The notes under the pieces were generated by a model, which saw only the letters and a list, made by a program, of their open reading frames with translations, was not told where the DNA came from and did not search any database. Both the position numbers and the translations under genes were made by a program. A DNA stretch of 64,000 bases from Sphingobacterium lactis (GTDB lineage: Bacteria > Bacteroidota > Bacteroidia > Sphingobacteriales > Sphingobacteriaceae): contig NZ_CP049246.1 of assembly GCF_011046555.1 (NCBI RefSeq), positions 2,480,001-2,544,000 of the forward strand. The letters are read 5' to 3'. Shown piece after piece: positions 27,513-36,857 of the stretch. Positions within the stretch are counted from its first letter, which is position 1. Each line of letters opens with the position of its first letter.

Positions 27513-29255
27513 ATGAAAATATCGAAATATATTATCGGAATCGGCTTATTCAGTGCGTTAAATGCATGTAGCCTTGAAGAATATAATCCAGGAGGCACGA
27601 CATCAGATGTTGTGTTCTCTATAGAAGCCGGAATGAACGCCCTAGTAAATTCCGCCTATGTTTATTTTGGCTCCCAGTTTTATGGTCGTGAAGATATATT
27701 AATGTTGACCGAAGGGGGTACAGATCTTTGGATAAACATCGCAAATTCCGGATATGGTCGTCAAATGACGAAATATGATGGTTTAAATGCAACGGTTGGT
27801 CAAATACGAAATACATGGAATCGTTTGTATGAGATCGTAAATTATTGCAATGCAGGTCTTGAGCGCATCAACGAAGTGCCATTTGCCAATGAAACAGAGA
27901 AAAAATCGAGAATTGGAGAATTGTCCTTTTTGCGGGCTTACGCCTACTGGCATATCGTTGAACAATTCGGAAATGTCGATCTGCGCACTACAGAGACTAA
28001 AGCTGTAGTCATGGAGGCACAGCGGTCGCCTGTATCAGCGTTTTATGATTTAATGCTTGCAGATTTAGATGTAGCTATTCAGAATTTGCCAATTGATCCC
28101 ATCCCGGCAACCGATGTAGGACGGGTAACCTTAAAGGCAGCTTATGGGCTGAAAGCAAGATTAGCATTAACTCGTGCGGGACACGAAACAAATGCAGCTG
28201 AAAAAGATAAATATTACAAGATAGCGTCGCAAGCAGCAAAATATGTTGTTGATAATCAAAGCCAGCTAAAAGTATCACTTTACGATTCACCCGTGGAGGT
28301 ATTTGCACCAGCAAATAACAAAAATAATAAGGAGGCGATGTTTATAATCACACATTCGACGGTTAATTCCTTAAATCCTCAGCCAAATAATCCAAACCGA
28401 TTACATATATGGTTTAAAGCCAAATATTCTGCGAAGGCGGGAATGATTCGAGACCTGGAATATGGTGCTGATAGGAATTCCAATTCCGGAGGATGGGTTT
28501 TAATGCCTACCCGACACTTGCTTGAACTCTATAATGAGCAAATCGATCGCAGATACCAAGATTGGTTCAGAGAAAAATATAATCTTAATGTGGATTCCTA
28601 TACGTGGAAAGTCGACGACTTGGCAGCATTTGAAAAACCGGCAAGTCTGGTGAATACAACTTTGAAAAGAGGAGATTTGGCTTTATGGTTTACTAAACAG
28701 AAGGTTAGTGGAGATAAACGGAATACTCCATATGCATTGGTTGATATCGATGACACCTATACAGGCGATGTCGTGACTTCTAATGCACGTTTTAATGTAC
28801 ATTTTCCTGCACTGAAAAAGTACGACGATCCAGATTTGCCAGAAGCAGGGTCACAGGCAGGATCCAAAGATGTAATTGTTATGCGTCTTGCCGAGATGTA
28901 TCTTATTGTTGCCGAAGCCGAAGCCATGCAGAGTGGGGGAAATAAAGCATTGGCAACAGAGATGGTAAATGTTTTACGTCGGCGTGCTGCGATGCCAGGG
29001 AAAATTAATGAGATGTTGGTAGATCAAGGAAATCTGAACATCGATTTTCTATTGGAGGAACGAGGACGTGAGCTTTGTGGCGAGCATATCCGTTGGTTTG
29101 ATCTGAAACGAACCAAAAAGCTGTACAATTATGTGCAGTCCTACAATAAGAACATTACCTTAATGCAACCATATCATATAAACCGACCTATACCTCAGCA
29201 ATTTTTGGATGCTATTAGCAATGCTGATGAATTTGGTCAAAATGAAGGGTATTAA
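27513..29255 (+). CDS. susD: SusD/RagB-type surface glycan-binding lipoprotein
   Basis: 580 residues with lipobox LNAC (Cys19) followed by acidic residues (SLEEY), in keeping with surface export in Bacteroidota. The SusD fold is marked by the tetratricopeptide-like helices (IGELSFLRAYAYWHIVEQFG) and the C-terminal RagB region (VIVMRLAEMYLIVAEAEA, FLLEERGRELCGEHIRWFDL). It caps the preceding SusC and binds the imported glycan. Nine bases separate the two genes. Confidence 0.96.
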   Translation: MKISKYIIGIGLFSALNACSLEEYNPGGTTSDVVFSIEAGMNALVNSAYVYFGSQFYGREDILMLTEGGTDLWINIANSGYGRQMTKYDGLNATVGQIRNTWNRLYEIVNYCNAGLERINEVPFANETEKKSRIGELSFLRAYAYWHIVEQFGNVDLRTTETKAVVMEAQRSPVSAFYDLMLADLDVAIQNLPIDPIPATDVGRVTLKAAYGLKARLALTRAGHETNAAEKDKYYKIASQAAKYVVDNQSQLKVSLYDSPVEVFAPANNKNNKEAMFIITHSTVNSLNPQPNNPNRLHIWFKAKYSAKAGMIRDLEYGADRNSNSGGWVLMPTRHLLELYNEQIDRRYQDWFREKYNLNVDSYTWKVDDLAAFEKPASLVNTTLKRGDLALWFTKQKVSGDKRNTPYALVDIDDTYTGDVVTSNARFNVHFPALKKYDDPDLPEAGSQAGSKDVIVMRLAEMYLIVAEAEAMQSGGNKALATEMVNVLRRRAAMPGKINEMLVDQGNLNIDFLLEERGRELCGEHIRWFDLKRTKKLYNYVQSYNKNITLMQPYHINRPIPQQFLDAISNADEFGQNEGY

Positions 29256-29258
29256 TCA

Positions 29259-31769
29259 ATGAATACGTTAATTAAGGGGATCGTTTTTATACTGGGCCTG
29301 TTGATTTGCCTTCAAGCAGTTGGAACAGAGCTATATGTAGGTAAGACTTCATCTGCGACGAAAAGAGATGGTTCGGCATCCGCACCGTATGCTTCTTTGG
29401 AAGATGCATTGCGACATGTCCGTGAACTACGGAGATTAAACGATCCTCAAATTCGAAAAGGTGCGAAAATTTATGTTCAGGATGGTGTTTACCATCCTGA
29501 ACAACCAATCTTGATCAGACCGGAGGATAGTGGGACATCAGAAAGTCCTACAGAAATAATTGCTTTAGGAAAATCCGCAATTATATCTGGCGGTGTGGAA
29601 ATTCGGACCTGGCAAAAATTGAACAAGCACCCTGAAATCTCCTCCCACATAGCGAAGCATATTTATGTTGCAGAGGCTCCGCGCAAATCAGGAAGGTACT
29701 TTTCTTTTAGGCAATTATGGGTTAACGGTAAAAAAGGAATCCGTGCAGAGAGTCATGATGATCAATCCCTGCCGAGGATCCTCAATTGGAATTTTGAGAA
29801 TGGTACGGCCATAATACCCAATGTATTTCCGGAGTTTGAACTCAAACCAGGGATGGAATTTTTCATTCACCAATGGTGGGCTATTGCTCAACTTCGCGTA
29901 AAGGATGCCAAAGTAAGTAAGGATAGTATCGTACTGTCTTTTCATGAACCAGAAGCAAAGCTTCAAAATGAACATCCTTGGCCAAAACCATGGTTGTCCA
30001 AAGAGCATGGTAATTCTGCATTCCGTTTAGTAAATAGTCTTCAATTTTTAGACCAACCCGGTGAATGGTATTTGGATGAAGATAACCACAAAGTTTATTA
30101 TTATAAACGCAGTGATGAGCAGTTAACGGAAGGATCAGTAATCGTTCCTTATCTGGAAACGTTGGTGGATATAGTCGGCAGCCCAGAATCTCCAGTTCAG
30201 TATGTTTCCTTTAATGGCCTACAATTCAAACACAGTTCATGGCTGCGCCCCCATTTCCAAGGCCATGTAGCATTACAGGCAGGCATGTATTTTTTGGATG
30301 CTTATAAATTAAAAGTTCCGGGTACCGCTGATAAGAAGGGGTTGGAAAATCAAGCTTGGTTAGGTCGACCACAGTCGGCAGTTTCAGTGAAGAACTCTGC
30401 TTTTACATCATTTCAGAATTGCCGATTTGAACACTTGGGCGCTTCGGCTATCGATTTTGTAATCGGCAATGTCAATGACACACTAACAGGAAATGTCTTC
30501 AAGGATATTGCAGGAAATGCAATTGTATTGGGTAAGTTTTCAGATCCGGAATTTGAAGCTCATCTTCCTTATCTTCCGAATGACAATCGCGTAGTAACGA
30601 CAGGGACAATCATTCGGAATAACCTAGTGACCAATGTGGGAAATGAAGATTGGGGAGCCGTAGGAATTGCAGCAGGCTTTGTTAAAGATGTTGTCATTAC
30701 CAACAATGATCTTAGCGATCTGCCCTATACCGGAATCAGTTTAGGATGGGGATGGACCCCAACAGTAAATGTGATGAAGAATAATACTGTCAGTCGAAAT
30801 AATATTGTTCGCTACGGGAAGTATATGTACGATGTAGCAGGAATCTATACATTGTCTGCCCAGCCAGGGACTAAAATTCAAGAAAATAGAATCGATAGTA
30901 TCTATGTTTCTCCATATGCACATCTACCTGAACACTGGTTTTACCTTTATACGGATGAAGGTTCGGCATATATGCAGGTAACTGACAATTGGTTCCCTTC
31001 GGAGAAAATTCTTCAAAACGCAAATGGTCCTGCCGTAATTTGGGAAAATAACGGTCCTGCTGTTAGCAAGGAAAAATTAAAATATACAGGACTAGAATCG
31101 ACATACAGCCATCTACTAAGTGAAAGACATGTAGTTCCAGCAAGCGCTAAATTTAACGCTTACACTCCCTTCACAAAGCCTGTTTTTGTCCAATTTCGGA
31201 TTAAAGGCCAGGAACTGTCCAAAGCTGAATTAAGTCAATTTTTGAAAAGGCAAGGAGCAGATGTCAATGAACTTTATCATTGGAGCGAATATGCTGTTTT
31301 AAAAACCAGCGATGAATTGGGAAAGAAAATTGTTTCAGCGGCAGTGGCAAATTATCCTACTGTTGAAATTAAGCTTTTTAATGATCTATTCTATGCTTTT
31401 GATCGTAGTCGCTGCGGTGATGATCAACTTTCGGACTCTTTGGACTATGTTGTTTTAACATGTGCGCTAAAGGATGATAAGGAGATGCAAAAGACATATT
31501 ATCAAATGCACGCTACCCAGTTTGAGGAGTGGCCTCAAGTAGCCAAAGGTTTCTGCCAGGCAGGCTTTCAAGAAGTGCTTTTATATAGAAAGGATAATCA
31601 ATTGATGCTGTTTATATCCTTTCCGAAAGGAAAACGATTTGAAGATATAGACCCTTTGACAGTGCGGAACAATCCTAAGGTAAAGGAATGGAATGAAATA
31701 ATGAGCACGTTCCAGGTAGGGATACCAGGAACAGATAGCCATGAAACATGGATTTTTATTGAAAAATAG
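29259..31769 (+). CDS. Exported right-handed beta-helix protein fused to a C-terminal L-rhamnose-mutarotase-like domain
   Basis: 836 residues with a signal peptide (to about VGTE). Residues ~25-620 form a parallel beta-helix with the N-terminal pattern of GH141-like and related families (GSASAPYASLEDALRHVREL, then IYVQDGVYHPEQP, DFVIGNVND, GISLGWGW). Residues ~635-725 look like a small alpha+beta domain. Residues 726-836 match the RhaM (DUF718) mutarotase fold: YYQMHATQFEEW with His751 at the position of the catalytic His, EVLLYRKDN, and KEWNEIM with the conserved Trp, ending SHETWIFIE. The helix part probably cleaves a pectic linkage; the mutarotase part would equilibrate released rhamnose anomers. 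It follows SusD directly. The fusion is certain from the open frame; the glycosidase family is tentative. Confidence 0.75.
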   Translation: MNTLIKGIVFILGLLICLQAVGTELYVGKTSSATKRDGSASAPYASLEDALRHVRELRRLNDPQIRKGAKIYVQDGVYHPEQPILIRPEDSGTSESPTEIIALGKSAIISGGVEIRTWQKLNKHPEISSHIAKHIYVAEAPRKSGRYFSFRQLWVNGKKGIRAESHDDQSLPRILNWNFENGTAIIPNVFPEFELKPGMEFFIHQWWAIAQLRVKDAKVSKDSIVLSFHEPEAKLQNEHPWPKPWLSKEHGNSAFRLVNSLQFLDQPGEWYLDEDNHKVYYYKRSDEQLTEGSVIVPYLETLVDIVGSPESPVQYVSFNGLQFKHSSWLRPHFQGHVALQAGMYFLDAYKLKVPGTADKKGLENQAWLGRPQSAVSVKNSAFTSFQNCRFEHLGASAIDFVIGNVNDTLTGNVFKDIAGNAIVLGKFSDPEFEAHLPYLPNDNRVVTTGTIIRNNLVTNVGNEDWGAVGIAAGFVKDVVITNNDLSDLPYTGISLGWGWTPTVNVMKNNTVSRNNIVRYGKYMYDVAGIYTLSAQPGTKIQENRIDSIYVSPYAHLPEHWFYLYTDEGSAYMQVTDNWFPSEKILQNANGPAVIWENNGPAVSKEKLKYTGLESTYSHLLSERHVVPASAKFNAYTPFTKPVFVQFRIKGQELSKAELSQFLKRQGADVNELYHWSEYAVLKTSDELGKKIVSAAVANYPTVEIKLFNDLFYAFDRSRCGDDQLSDSLDYVVLTCALKDDKEMQKTYYQMHATQFEEWPQVAKGFCQAGFQEVLLYRKDNQLMLFISFPKGKRFEDIDPLTVRNNPKVKEWNEIMSTFQVGIPGTDSHETWIFIEK

Positions 31770-31777
31770 ATATTAAA

Positions 31778-32863
31778 GTGAAAAAATTAAGATTAGGGAT
31801 TTTAGGTTTAGGTGAGGGCCGAAGTACAATGTCTGCCGCCCTACAAAGTGAGTTGTTGGATTTGATTCAGGTTTGTGATCTGAATGAAGACTTAGGAAGA
31901 AAAAGAAGCAAGGAATTTGATTTTCATGCCTACACAAATAATTATCAAGTCATGCTGGACAATAAGGATATTGATGCCATTGCTATTTATACTCCTGATC
32001 ATTTACATGCCAGCCATATAAAGCAGGCATTAATGCATGATAAACATGTTATCTGTACAAAACCTTTTATCGATAATTTGGCCGATGCAATGGATTTACT
32101 GCAATTGGCAAAGGATAGAAATAAAAGGGTTTTCGTTGGCCAAAGTTCACGGTTCTTTGAGCCAGTTAGGAAACAACGGCAGGATTTTGAAGCTGGATTA
32201 ATTGGTGATTTGATAACCATTGAGGGCTATTACCATGCCGATCACAGGTGGTTTTTAGAGAAGCCATGGTCCTTAGAATCAAAGTTTAAATGGTTATATG
32301 GTGGCCTAAGTCATCCTGTTGACTTTATTCGATGGTATTTGCCGAATATACAGGAGGTGATGGGCTATGGCATGCTCAGTAGTAATGGACAAAAAGGAGG
32401 TTTAAAAAATTATGATACCATGCATTTTATCTTTAAAGCGGAAGATGGTCGAGTCGCTAGGGTTAGTGGGGCCTATACCGGACCGATTCAACCGGTAACT
32501 CGCGATAGTGAAATGAGTTGTATTCTCCGAGGGACCAATGGGGCTAGCCAAGCGGACTACATGGATCTACGGTATGCAATTACAGATAATACAGGGGAAG
32601 AACGCATGATCACTTGGGAACACAAACTGAAACATTATTTCCGTTTTGAAGGCAAAAGTCATCATGCAGGGGAATATCAGAATTATCTAGAATATTTTGC
32701 TCAAGCAATTTTGAACAATACGGAGGCTTTCCCGGATATGAAAGAAGGAATCGGTACAATAGCGTTATTACAAGCAATGGATGAATCTTTGGAAACAGGA
32801 AAACCTGTTTCCCCTAAAGATCTTCTGGCCCGATTCGGAATAAACCCAAGTGATTTAGCATGA
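31778..32863 (+). CDS. Gfo/Idh/MocA family oxidoreductase
   Basis: 361 residues from a GTG start eight bases after the beta-helix gene. The N-terminal Rossmann motif GILGLGEGRS, the segment AIYTPDHLHASHIKQAL and CTKPF (in place of the usual EKP) identify the family; the C-terminal part carries a substrate-side motif GGLSHPVDFIRWYLP. Family members oxidise or isomerise sugars and sugar acids with bound NAD(P). No export signal is seen, so it should work in the cytoplasm on a sugar imported by the symporter whose gene it overlaps by four bases (ATGA). Substrate unknown. Confidence 0.85.
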   Translation: MKKLRLGILGLGEGRSTMSAALQSELLDLIQVCDLNEDLGRKRSKEFDFHAYTNNYQVMLDNKDIDAIAIYTPDHLHASHIKQALMHDKHVICTKPFIDNLADAMDLLQLAKDRNKRVFVGQSSRFFEPVRKQRQDFEAGLIGDLITIEGYYHADHRWFLEKPWSLESKFKWLYGGLSHPVDFIRWYLPNIQEVMGYGMLSSNGQKGGLKNYDTMHFIFKAEDGRVARVSGAYTGPIQPVTRDSEMSCILRGTNGASQADYMDLRYAITDNTGEERMITWEHKLKHYFRFEGKSHHAGEYQNYLEYFAQAILNNTEAFPDMKEGIGTIALLQAMDESLETGKPVSPKDLLARFGINPSDLA

Positions 32864-34440
32864 ATTCAATCTTAAATAAACTAACGCTATTCGATTACAT
32901 CATTGTATTTGCATACTTAGCCGCTTTATTATTGATTGGCTTGTTGTCCTCCAGAAAAAAAGCCGAAGGTGCCGGACATTTTTTGGCCAATAAATCATTA
33001 AGTTGGTATAGTATAGGATTTAATATGTGGGCAACGAACGTGGGGCCTTCCATGTTATTAGCTTTTGCAACCGTGGGGTATGTAACAGGGATGGTTGCGG
33101 TCAATTTCGATTGGTATGCATTTATTTTTCTATTTCTGTTGGCAGTCGTATTTGCTCCACGGTATTTAGCTTCTAGCGTGCGCACGCTACCAGAATTTTT
33201 GGGCATTCGTTATGGAAAACAAACACAAACCATCCTAGCTTGGTATTCATTGGTAAAAATGTTAATTTCCTGGCTTTCTCTGGGCCTGTTTGCCGGAGGA
33301 TTTTTGGTTCGTCAGATCCTTGGAATTCCAATGTGGCAATCGGTTACATTTTTAGTCGCATTGGCAGGATTGTTCGCTTACACGGGAGGACTAAAAACGG
33401 TTGCTAAGGTCAATATTTTTCAAATGATTCTCCTGATTGTCGTATCAGCCCTCTTAACAGGCTTAGGACTTTCCAAAATAGGGGGGTGGGGTGCATTGGT
33501 TGACCAAACACCTCCGGATTTTTGGACCTTAATTCGACCTGCTTCCGATCCGGATTATCCATGGTATGCAATTTTGTTGGGGTATCCCGTTGCGGCTGTT
33601 GCATTCTTCTGTACAGATCAAGCTATGGTGCAATCTGTTCTTGGTGCGAAGAATCTGGAACAAGGCCAATTGGGGGTGAATTTTATTGCTTGGCTTAAAA
33701 TATTATCCTTGCCATTGTTCATCCTACCAGGCATTATCTGTTCTGTTCTATTCCCTGGATTGGAAGATCCATCTTTGGCCTACATGACCATGGTTACCAC
33801 ACTATTTCCAACAGGATTAAATGGATTGGTCATCGTAGTCCTCATAGCCGTTCTGGTGGGAACTATTGGATCATCTTTAAATTCATTAAGCACTGTATTT
33901 ACAATGGATATATACCTGAAACGCATAAATCCGAATGCTGATAATAAACAGATTGTGCAAGTAGGACGTTACTGTATCATTGCAGGTTGTTTTATTGCGG
34001 TGATGATGGCCATTGCTATCGATCAGATAAAAGGCCTTAATTTATTTGATGTTTTTCAGTCGATTCTTGGATTTATAGCCCCGCCATTGACTGCGGTATT
34101 TTTATTGGCTGTTTTATGGAGAAGAGCAAATAAAGCTGCAATTAATACAATATTAACATTTGGTTCAGTATTAAGTCTGGGAGTAGGTGTCTGTTTCCTC
34201 TGGGTGTTCCCAAAGGATCAGTATGATTTTTGGCCGCATTATTTAATGTTGTCTTTTTATCTGTTTATTCTATTACTGTTCATCGGTATAATTATTTCTC
34301 TTGTAATACCACCTTCTAATTTTGAAATTGGATATGGTAAAAATGAAGTTATCGTATTGGAAAGACCTGTTTTAAAGGTCAAGATTGCATGGTTGTTATT
34401 GTTTATTACAATGATTATCTTATATCTAATATTCAGCTGA
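32860..34440 (+). CDS. SSS-family sodium:solute symporter (second)
   Basis: 526 residues with about 14 hydrophobic segments and SSS-family signatures (LFDYIIVFAYLAALLLIG at the N terminus; CTDQAMVQSVLGAKNLEQG in the middle). Resembles the sugar branch (SGLT-like) common in Bacteroidota carbohydrate loci. Translationally coupled to the oxidoreductase and last in its operon, it probably imports a monosaccharide released by this unit into the cytoplasm. Confidence 0.88.
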   Translation: MNSILNKLTLFDYIIVFAYLAALLLIGLLSSRKKAEGAGHFLANKSLSWYSIGFNMWATNVGPSMLLAFATVGYVTGMVAVNFDWYAFIFLFLLAVVFAPRYLASSVRTLPEFLGIRYGKQTQTILAWYSLVKMLISWLSLGLFAGGFLVRQILGIPMWQSVTFLVALAGLFAYTGGLKTVAKVNIFQMILLIVVSALLTGLGLSKIGGWGALVDQTPPDFWTLIRPASDPDYPWYAILLGYPVAAVAFFCTDQAMVQSVLGAKNLEQGQLGVNFIAWLKILSLPLFILPGIICSVLFPGLEDPSLAYMTMVTTLFPTGLNGLVIVVLIAVLVGTIGSSLNSLSTVFTMDIYLKRINPNADNKQIVQVGRYCIIAGCFIAVMMAIAIDQIKGLNLFDVFQSILGFIAPPLTAVFLLAVLWRRANKAAINTILTFGSVLSLGVGVCFLWVFPKDQYDFWPHYLMLSFYLFILLLFIGIIISLVIPPSNFEIGYGKNEVIVLERPVLKVKIAWLLLFITMIILYLIFS

Positions 34441-34490
34441 CCGAAACTTATATAAATTAAGAGATTATTAGGCTTTTTCATAATGCAATT

Positions 34491-34525
34491 TCGCTGGCTC
34501 ATATTTTATGGCCAGCGATTTTTTT
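34491..34525 (+). terminator. Rho-independent terminator after the SusCD operon
   Basis: Perfect 8-bp stem TCGCTGGC (34491-34498) / GCCAGCGA (34511-34518) with a 12-base loop, followed by seven T (34519-34525). It lies 51 bases after the symporter stop and separates this unit from the rhamnosidase operon. Confidence 0.9.
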
Positions 34526-34548
34526 ATACCTCATTTCTCAATGGTAAT

Positions 34549-34607
34549 ATCATACAAGACCTGGGGAACATCATATAAGTGCTGCGCATTCTATTTATTT
34601 AAGTTTG
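34549..34607 (+). promoter_or_regulatory. Activator-type promoter with two 21-bp direct repeats, rhamnosidase operon
   Basis: Two copies of ATCATAYAAG begin at 34549 and 34570, exactly 21 bp apart, and a TAAGTTTG box fitting the Bacteroidota -7 consensus TAnnTTTG starts at 34600, 30 bp after the second copy. No TTTG-like -33 box is present, as expected for an activator-dependent promoter. The same repeats, spacing and -7 box recur at 44123-44181 before rhaT. Two-turn direct repeats beside the promoter are typical of AraC-family activators (a RhaR-like protein is inferred, none is encoded in the window). Confidence 0.6.
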
Positions 34608-34610
34608 TTA

Positions 34611-34658
34611 TTGGCCAGCCCATTGAATTGGCAATTTAGATTGTCAATTGATGGCCAA
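34611..34658 (+). promoter_or_regulatory. Nested inverted repeat in the leader of the rhamnosidase operon
   Basis: Outer arms TTGGCCA (34611-34617) and TGGCCAA (34652-34658) enclose an inner 10-bp stem AATTGGCAAT (34626-34635) / ATTGTCAATT (34640-34649) with a TTAG loop; in RNA the inner stem is fully paired with one G-U. It begins about four bases after the -7 box, so it would lie at the very 5' end of the transcript. It may stabilise the mRNA or serve as a DNA operator. Confidence 0.45.
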
Positions 34659-34688
34659 TTATAAACCATTTCAATCGTGTTTCTTGTT

Positions 34689-36851
34689 ATGAAAAAGCTT
34701 CTTTTCAGCTTCAGTCTAATTTTTCTTTTAAATAGTGTATTTGCCCAACAAAGTCCCACTTGGATTTGGTATCCGGGAGATTTTGAAATTTGGCTCAGTA
34801 ATGAAATGCAAAATCGTCGGACAGAAAGAGAAACTTATTTCCCCCCATTTTGGCGAATGGATTCACACTATGTATTGGTGGAATTTCATAAAGAATTTGA
34901 ACTATCCTCTCCAGAAGAGATAACCATTGCTGCAGAGGGTAAATATAATGTAAAAGTAAATGGGAAAATGCTCCCTGGTATGCCTAGTAAGGTGGCGCTT
35001 AATGCCGGAAAACAAAAAATAAATATTAAGGTGTATAATCAACAGACTGTTCCAGCTTTATTTGTGGAAGGAAAGCAGGTTACCACTGATAAGGACTGGA
35101 AAGTAACTTTTGAAGATAAGGAATGGATCGATGAGACTGGTAAGGCATCCAGCCAATCAGGTACGATTTATGTCAATGCAGGAACTTGGAATTTCAACTC
35201 TTTAGACAAAAAACCTTCTGCTTTTAAATTGCCAACGCGTCTGGAACAGGCTGTTAATTCCAGTAAAATAGGAGAAGGAACGCTGATCGACTTCGGTAAA
35301 AATACGTTTGGATTCCTTACACTTCATATACTCAAAGGAAACGGTAAGGTTGGAATATATTATGGCGAGTCAAAAGAAGAGGCTTTAGATACTAACCATG
35401 GCGAAACGTTAGATGTATTAAACGTAAACCTTCCTCAAGCAAAGGATTCTACTCTGGTAAACTCGAAAGGGTTTCAATATGTTTATGTTGTACCCAATGG
35501 TAATGTGGCGTTTGATAAAGTCTCCATGCAATATGAGTACCTTCCTGTAGAAGATCGTGGGTTTTTTAAAAGTTCTGATGAGCAAATGAATAGAATTTGG
35601 GAGGTTTCAAAATATACAATGGAATTGACTTCACGCGAATTTTATATCGATGGAATCAAGCGAGATCGTTGGATTTGGAGTGGAGACGCTTACCAATCCT
35701 ATGCAATGAATTATTATTTGGGATTTGATTCAGAGACTGTCAAACGTACAATTCTAGCTCTACGAGGGAAGGAACCAACCATGACGCATATAAATACGAT
35801 TATGGATTATACCTTTTATTGGTTCCTAAGTATTTATGATTATTACCAATATTCAGGAGATAAAGAATTTATTGCATTGATCTATCCGCGGATGAAAACC
35901 CTTATGGATTTTGTCATGAAGCGTCGCAATAAGGACGGATTATTGGAAGGCCTTGCCGGAGATTGGGTTTTTATAGATTGGGCAGAGGGGTTAAGTAAAA
36001 AAGGAGAAGTTAGTTTTGAACAACTTCTTTTTACTAGAAGTTTAGAAACCATGGCATTGTGCGCAGACATTTTAGGTCAACAGGAAGATAAAGCTGCATT
36101 TACCAAAGAAGCTTCATTAATGAGGGATAAGTTTATGGATTATTATTGGAATCAGAATAAACAGGCTTTTGTCCATAGCCGTGTCGATGGTCAACAGACT
36201 GATGATGTAACAAGATATACCAATATGTTTGCTATATTCTTTGACTATCTGAATCCACAACAGCAAGCCGGTGTAAAAAAGAATGTTCTTCTGTCAGATG
36301 AAGTCCAAAAGATCATGACCCCATACATGCGATTCTATGAATTAGAGGCTTTATGTGTTCTTGGTGAGCAAGATGAAGTTTTTCAACAGATGAAGGATTA
36401 TTGGGGGGGTATGCTCCAACTCGGCGCCACAACATTCTGGGAAGAATACAATCCTGCGAAATCTGGAATAGACCATCTGAGTATGTATGGGCGGCCATAT
36501 GGGAAAAGTCTATGTCATTCTTGGGGAGCCAGTCCGATATATTTATTGGGGAAATATTACCTGGGTGTAAAGCCGACTTCTCCAGGGTATCAAACGTATG
36601 TGGTAGAGCCCCATTTAGCATCCATGAATTGGATGGAAGGGAAAGTACCAACGCCAAATGGTGATATTAATCTACATGTCACTAAAAATAAAGTGAAAAT
36701 TAAAGCAGATACAGGAGTTGGAAACCTGAAGCTGAAAAGCAAAAAAAGACCAACATCCAAACAAGGAACTTTCTTAGACATTGGCGACCAAATGTATGAA
36801 TTAAAGATCGAACCGAATAGATCTTACGAAATTGATTATTTAGCAATATAG
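34689..36851 (+). CDS. GH78-like alpha-L-rhamnosidase-related protein, exported
   Basis: 720 residues; the ATG at 34689 gives a short signal peptide ending at VFAQ. The N-terminal half is a beta-sandwich region (shorter than in the other two GH78 proteins), followed by the six-hairpin barrel: FYIDGIKRDRWIWSGDAYQS occupies the GH78 catalytic segment, then GLAGDWVFIDWAEG and GATTFWEEYNP. The catalytic stretch reads DGIKRDRWIW instead of DCPxRxE, a variant seen in the alpha-L-rhamnosidase-related branch. It opens an operon preceded by the 21-bp repeat promoter and runs with GH106. Confidence 0.85.
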   Translation: MKKLLFSFSLIFLLNSVFAQQSPTWIWYPGDFEIWLSNEMQNRRTERETYFPPFWRMDSHYVLVEFHKEFELSSPEEITIAAEGKYNVKVNGKMLPGMPSKVALNAGKQKINIKVYNQQTVPALFVEGKQVTTDKDWKVTFEDKEWIDETGKASSQSGTIYVNAGTWNFNSLDKKPSAFKLPTRLEQAVNSSKIGEGTLIDFGKNTFGFLTLHILKGNGKVGIYYGESKEEALDTNHGETLDVLNVNLPQAKDSTLVNSKGFQYVYVVPNGNVAFDKVSMQYEYLPVEDRGFFKSSDEQMNRIWEVSKYTMELTSREFYIDGIKRDRWIWSGDAYQSYAMNYYLGFDSETVKRTILALRGKEPTMTHINTIMDYTFYWFLSIYDYYQYSGDKEFIALIYPRMKTLMDFVMKRRNKDGLLEGLAGDWVFIDWAEGLSKKGEVSFEQLLFTRSLETMALCADILGQQEDKAAFTKEASLMRDKFMDYYWNQNKQAFVHSRVDGQQTDDVTRYTNMFAIFFDYLNPQQQAGVKKNVLLSDEVQKIMTPYMRFYELEALCVLGEQDEVFQQMKDYWGGMLQLGATTFWEEYNPAKSGIDHLSMYGRPYGKSLCHSWGASPIYLLGKYYLGVKPTSPGYQTYVVEPHLASMNWMEGKVPTPNGDINLHVTKNKVKIKADTGVGNLKLKSKKRPTSKQGTFLDIGDQMYELKIEPNRSYEIDYLAI

Positions 36852-36857
36852 TACACG

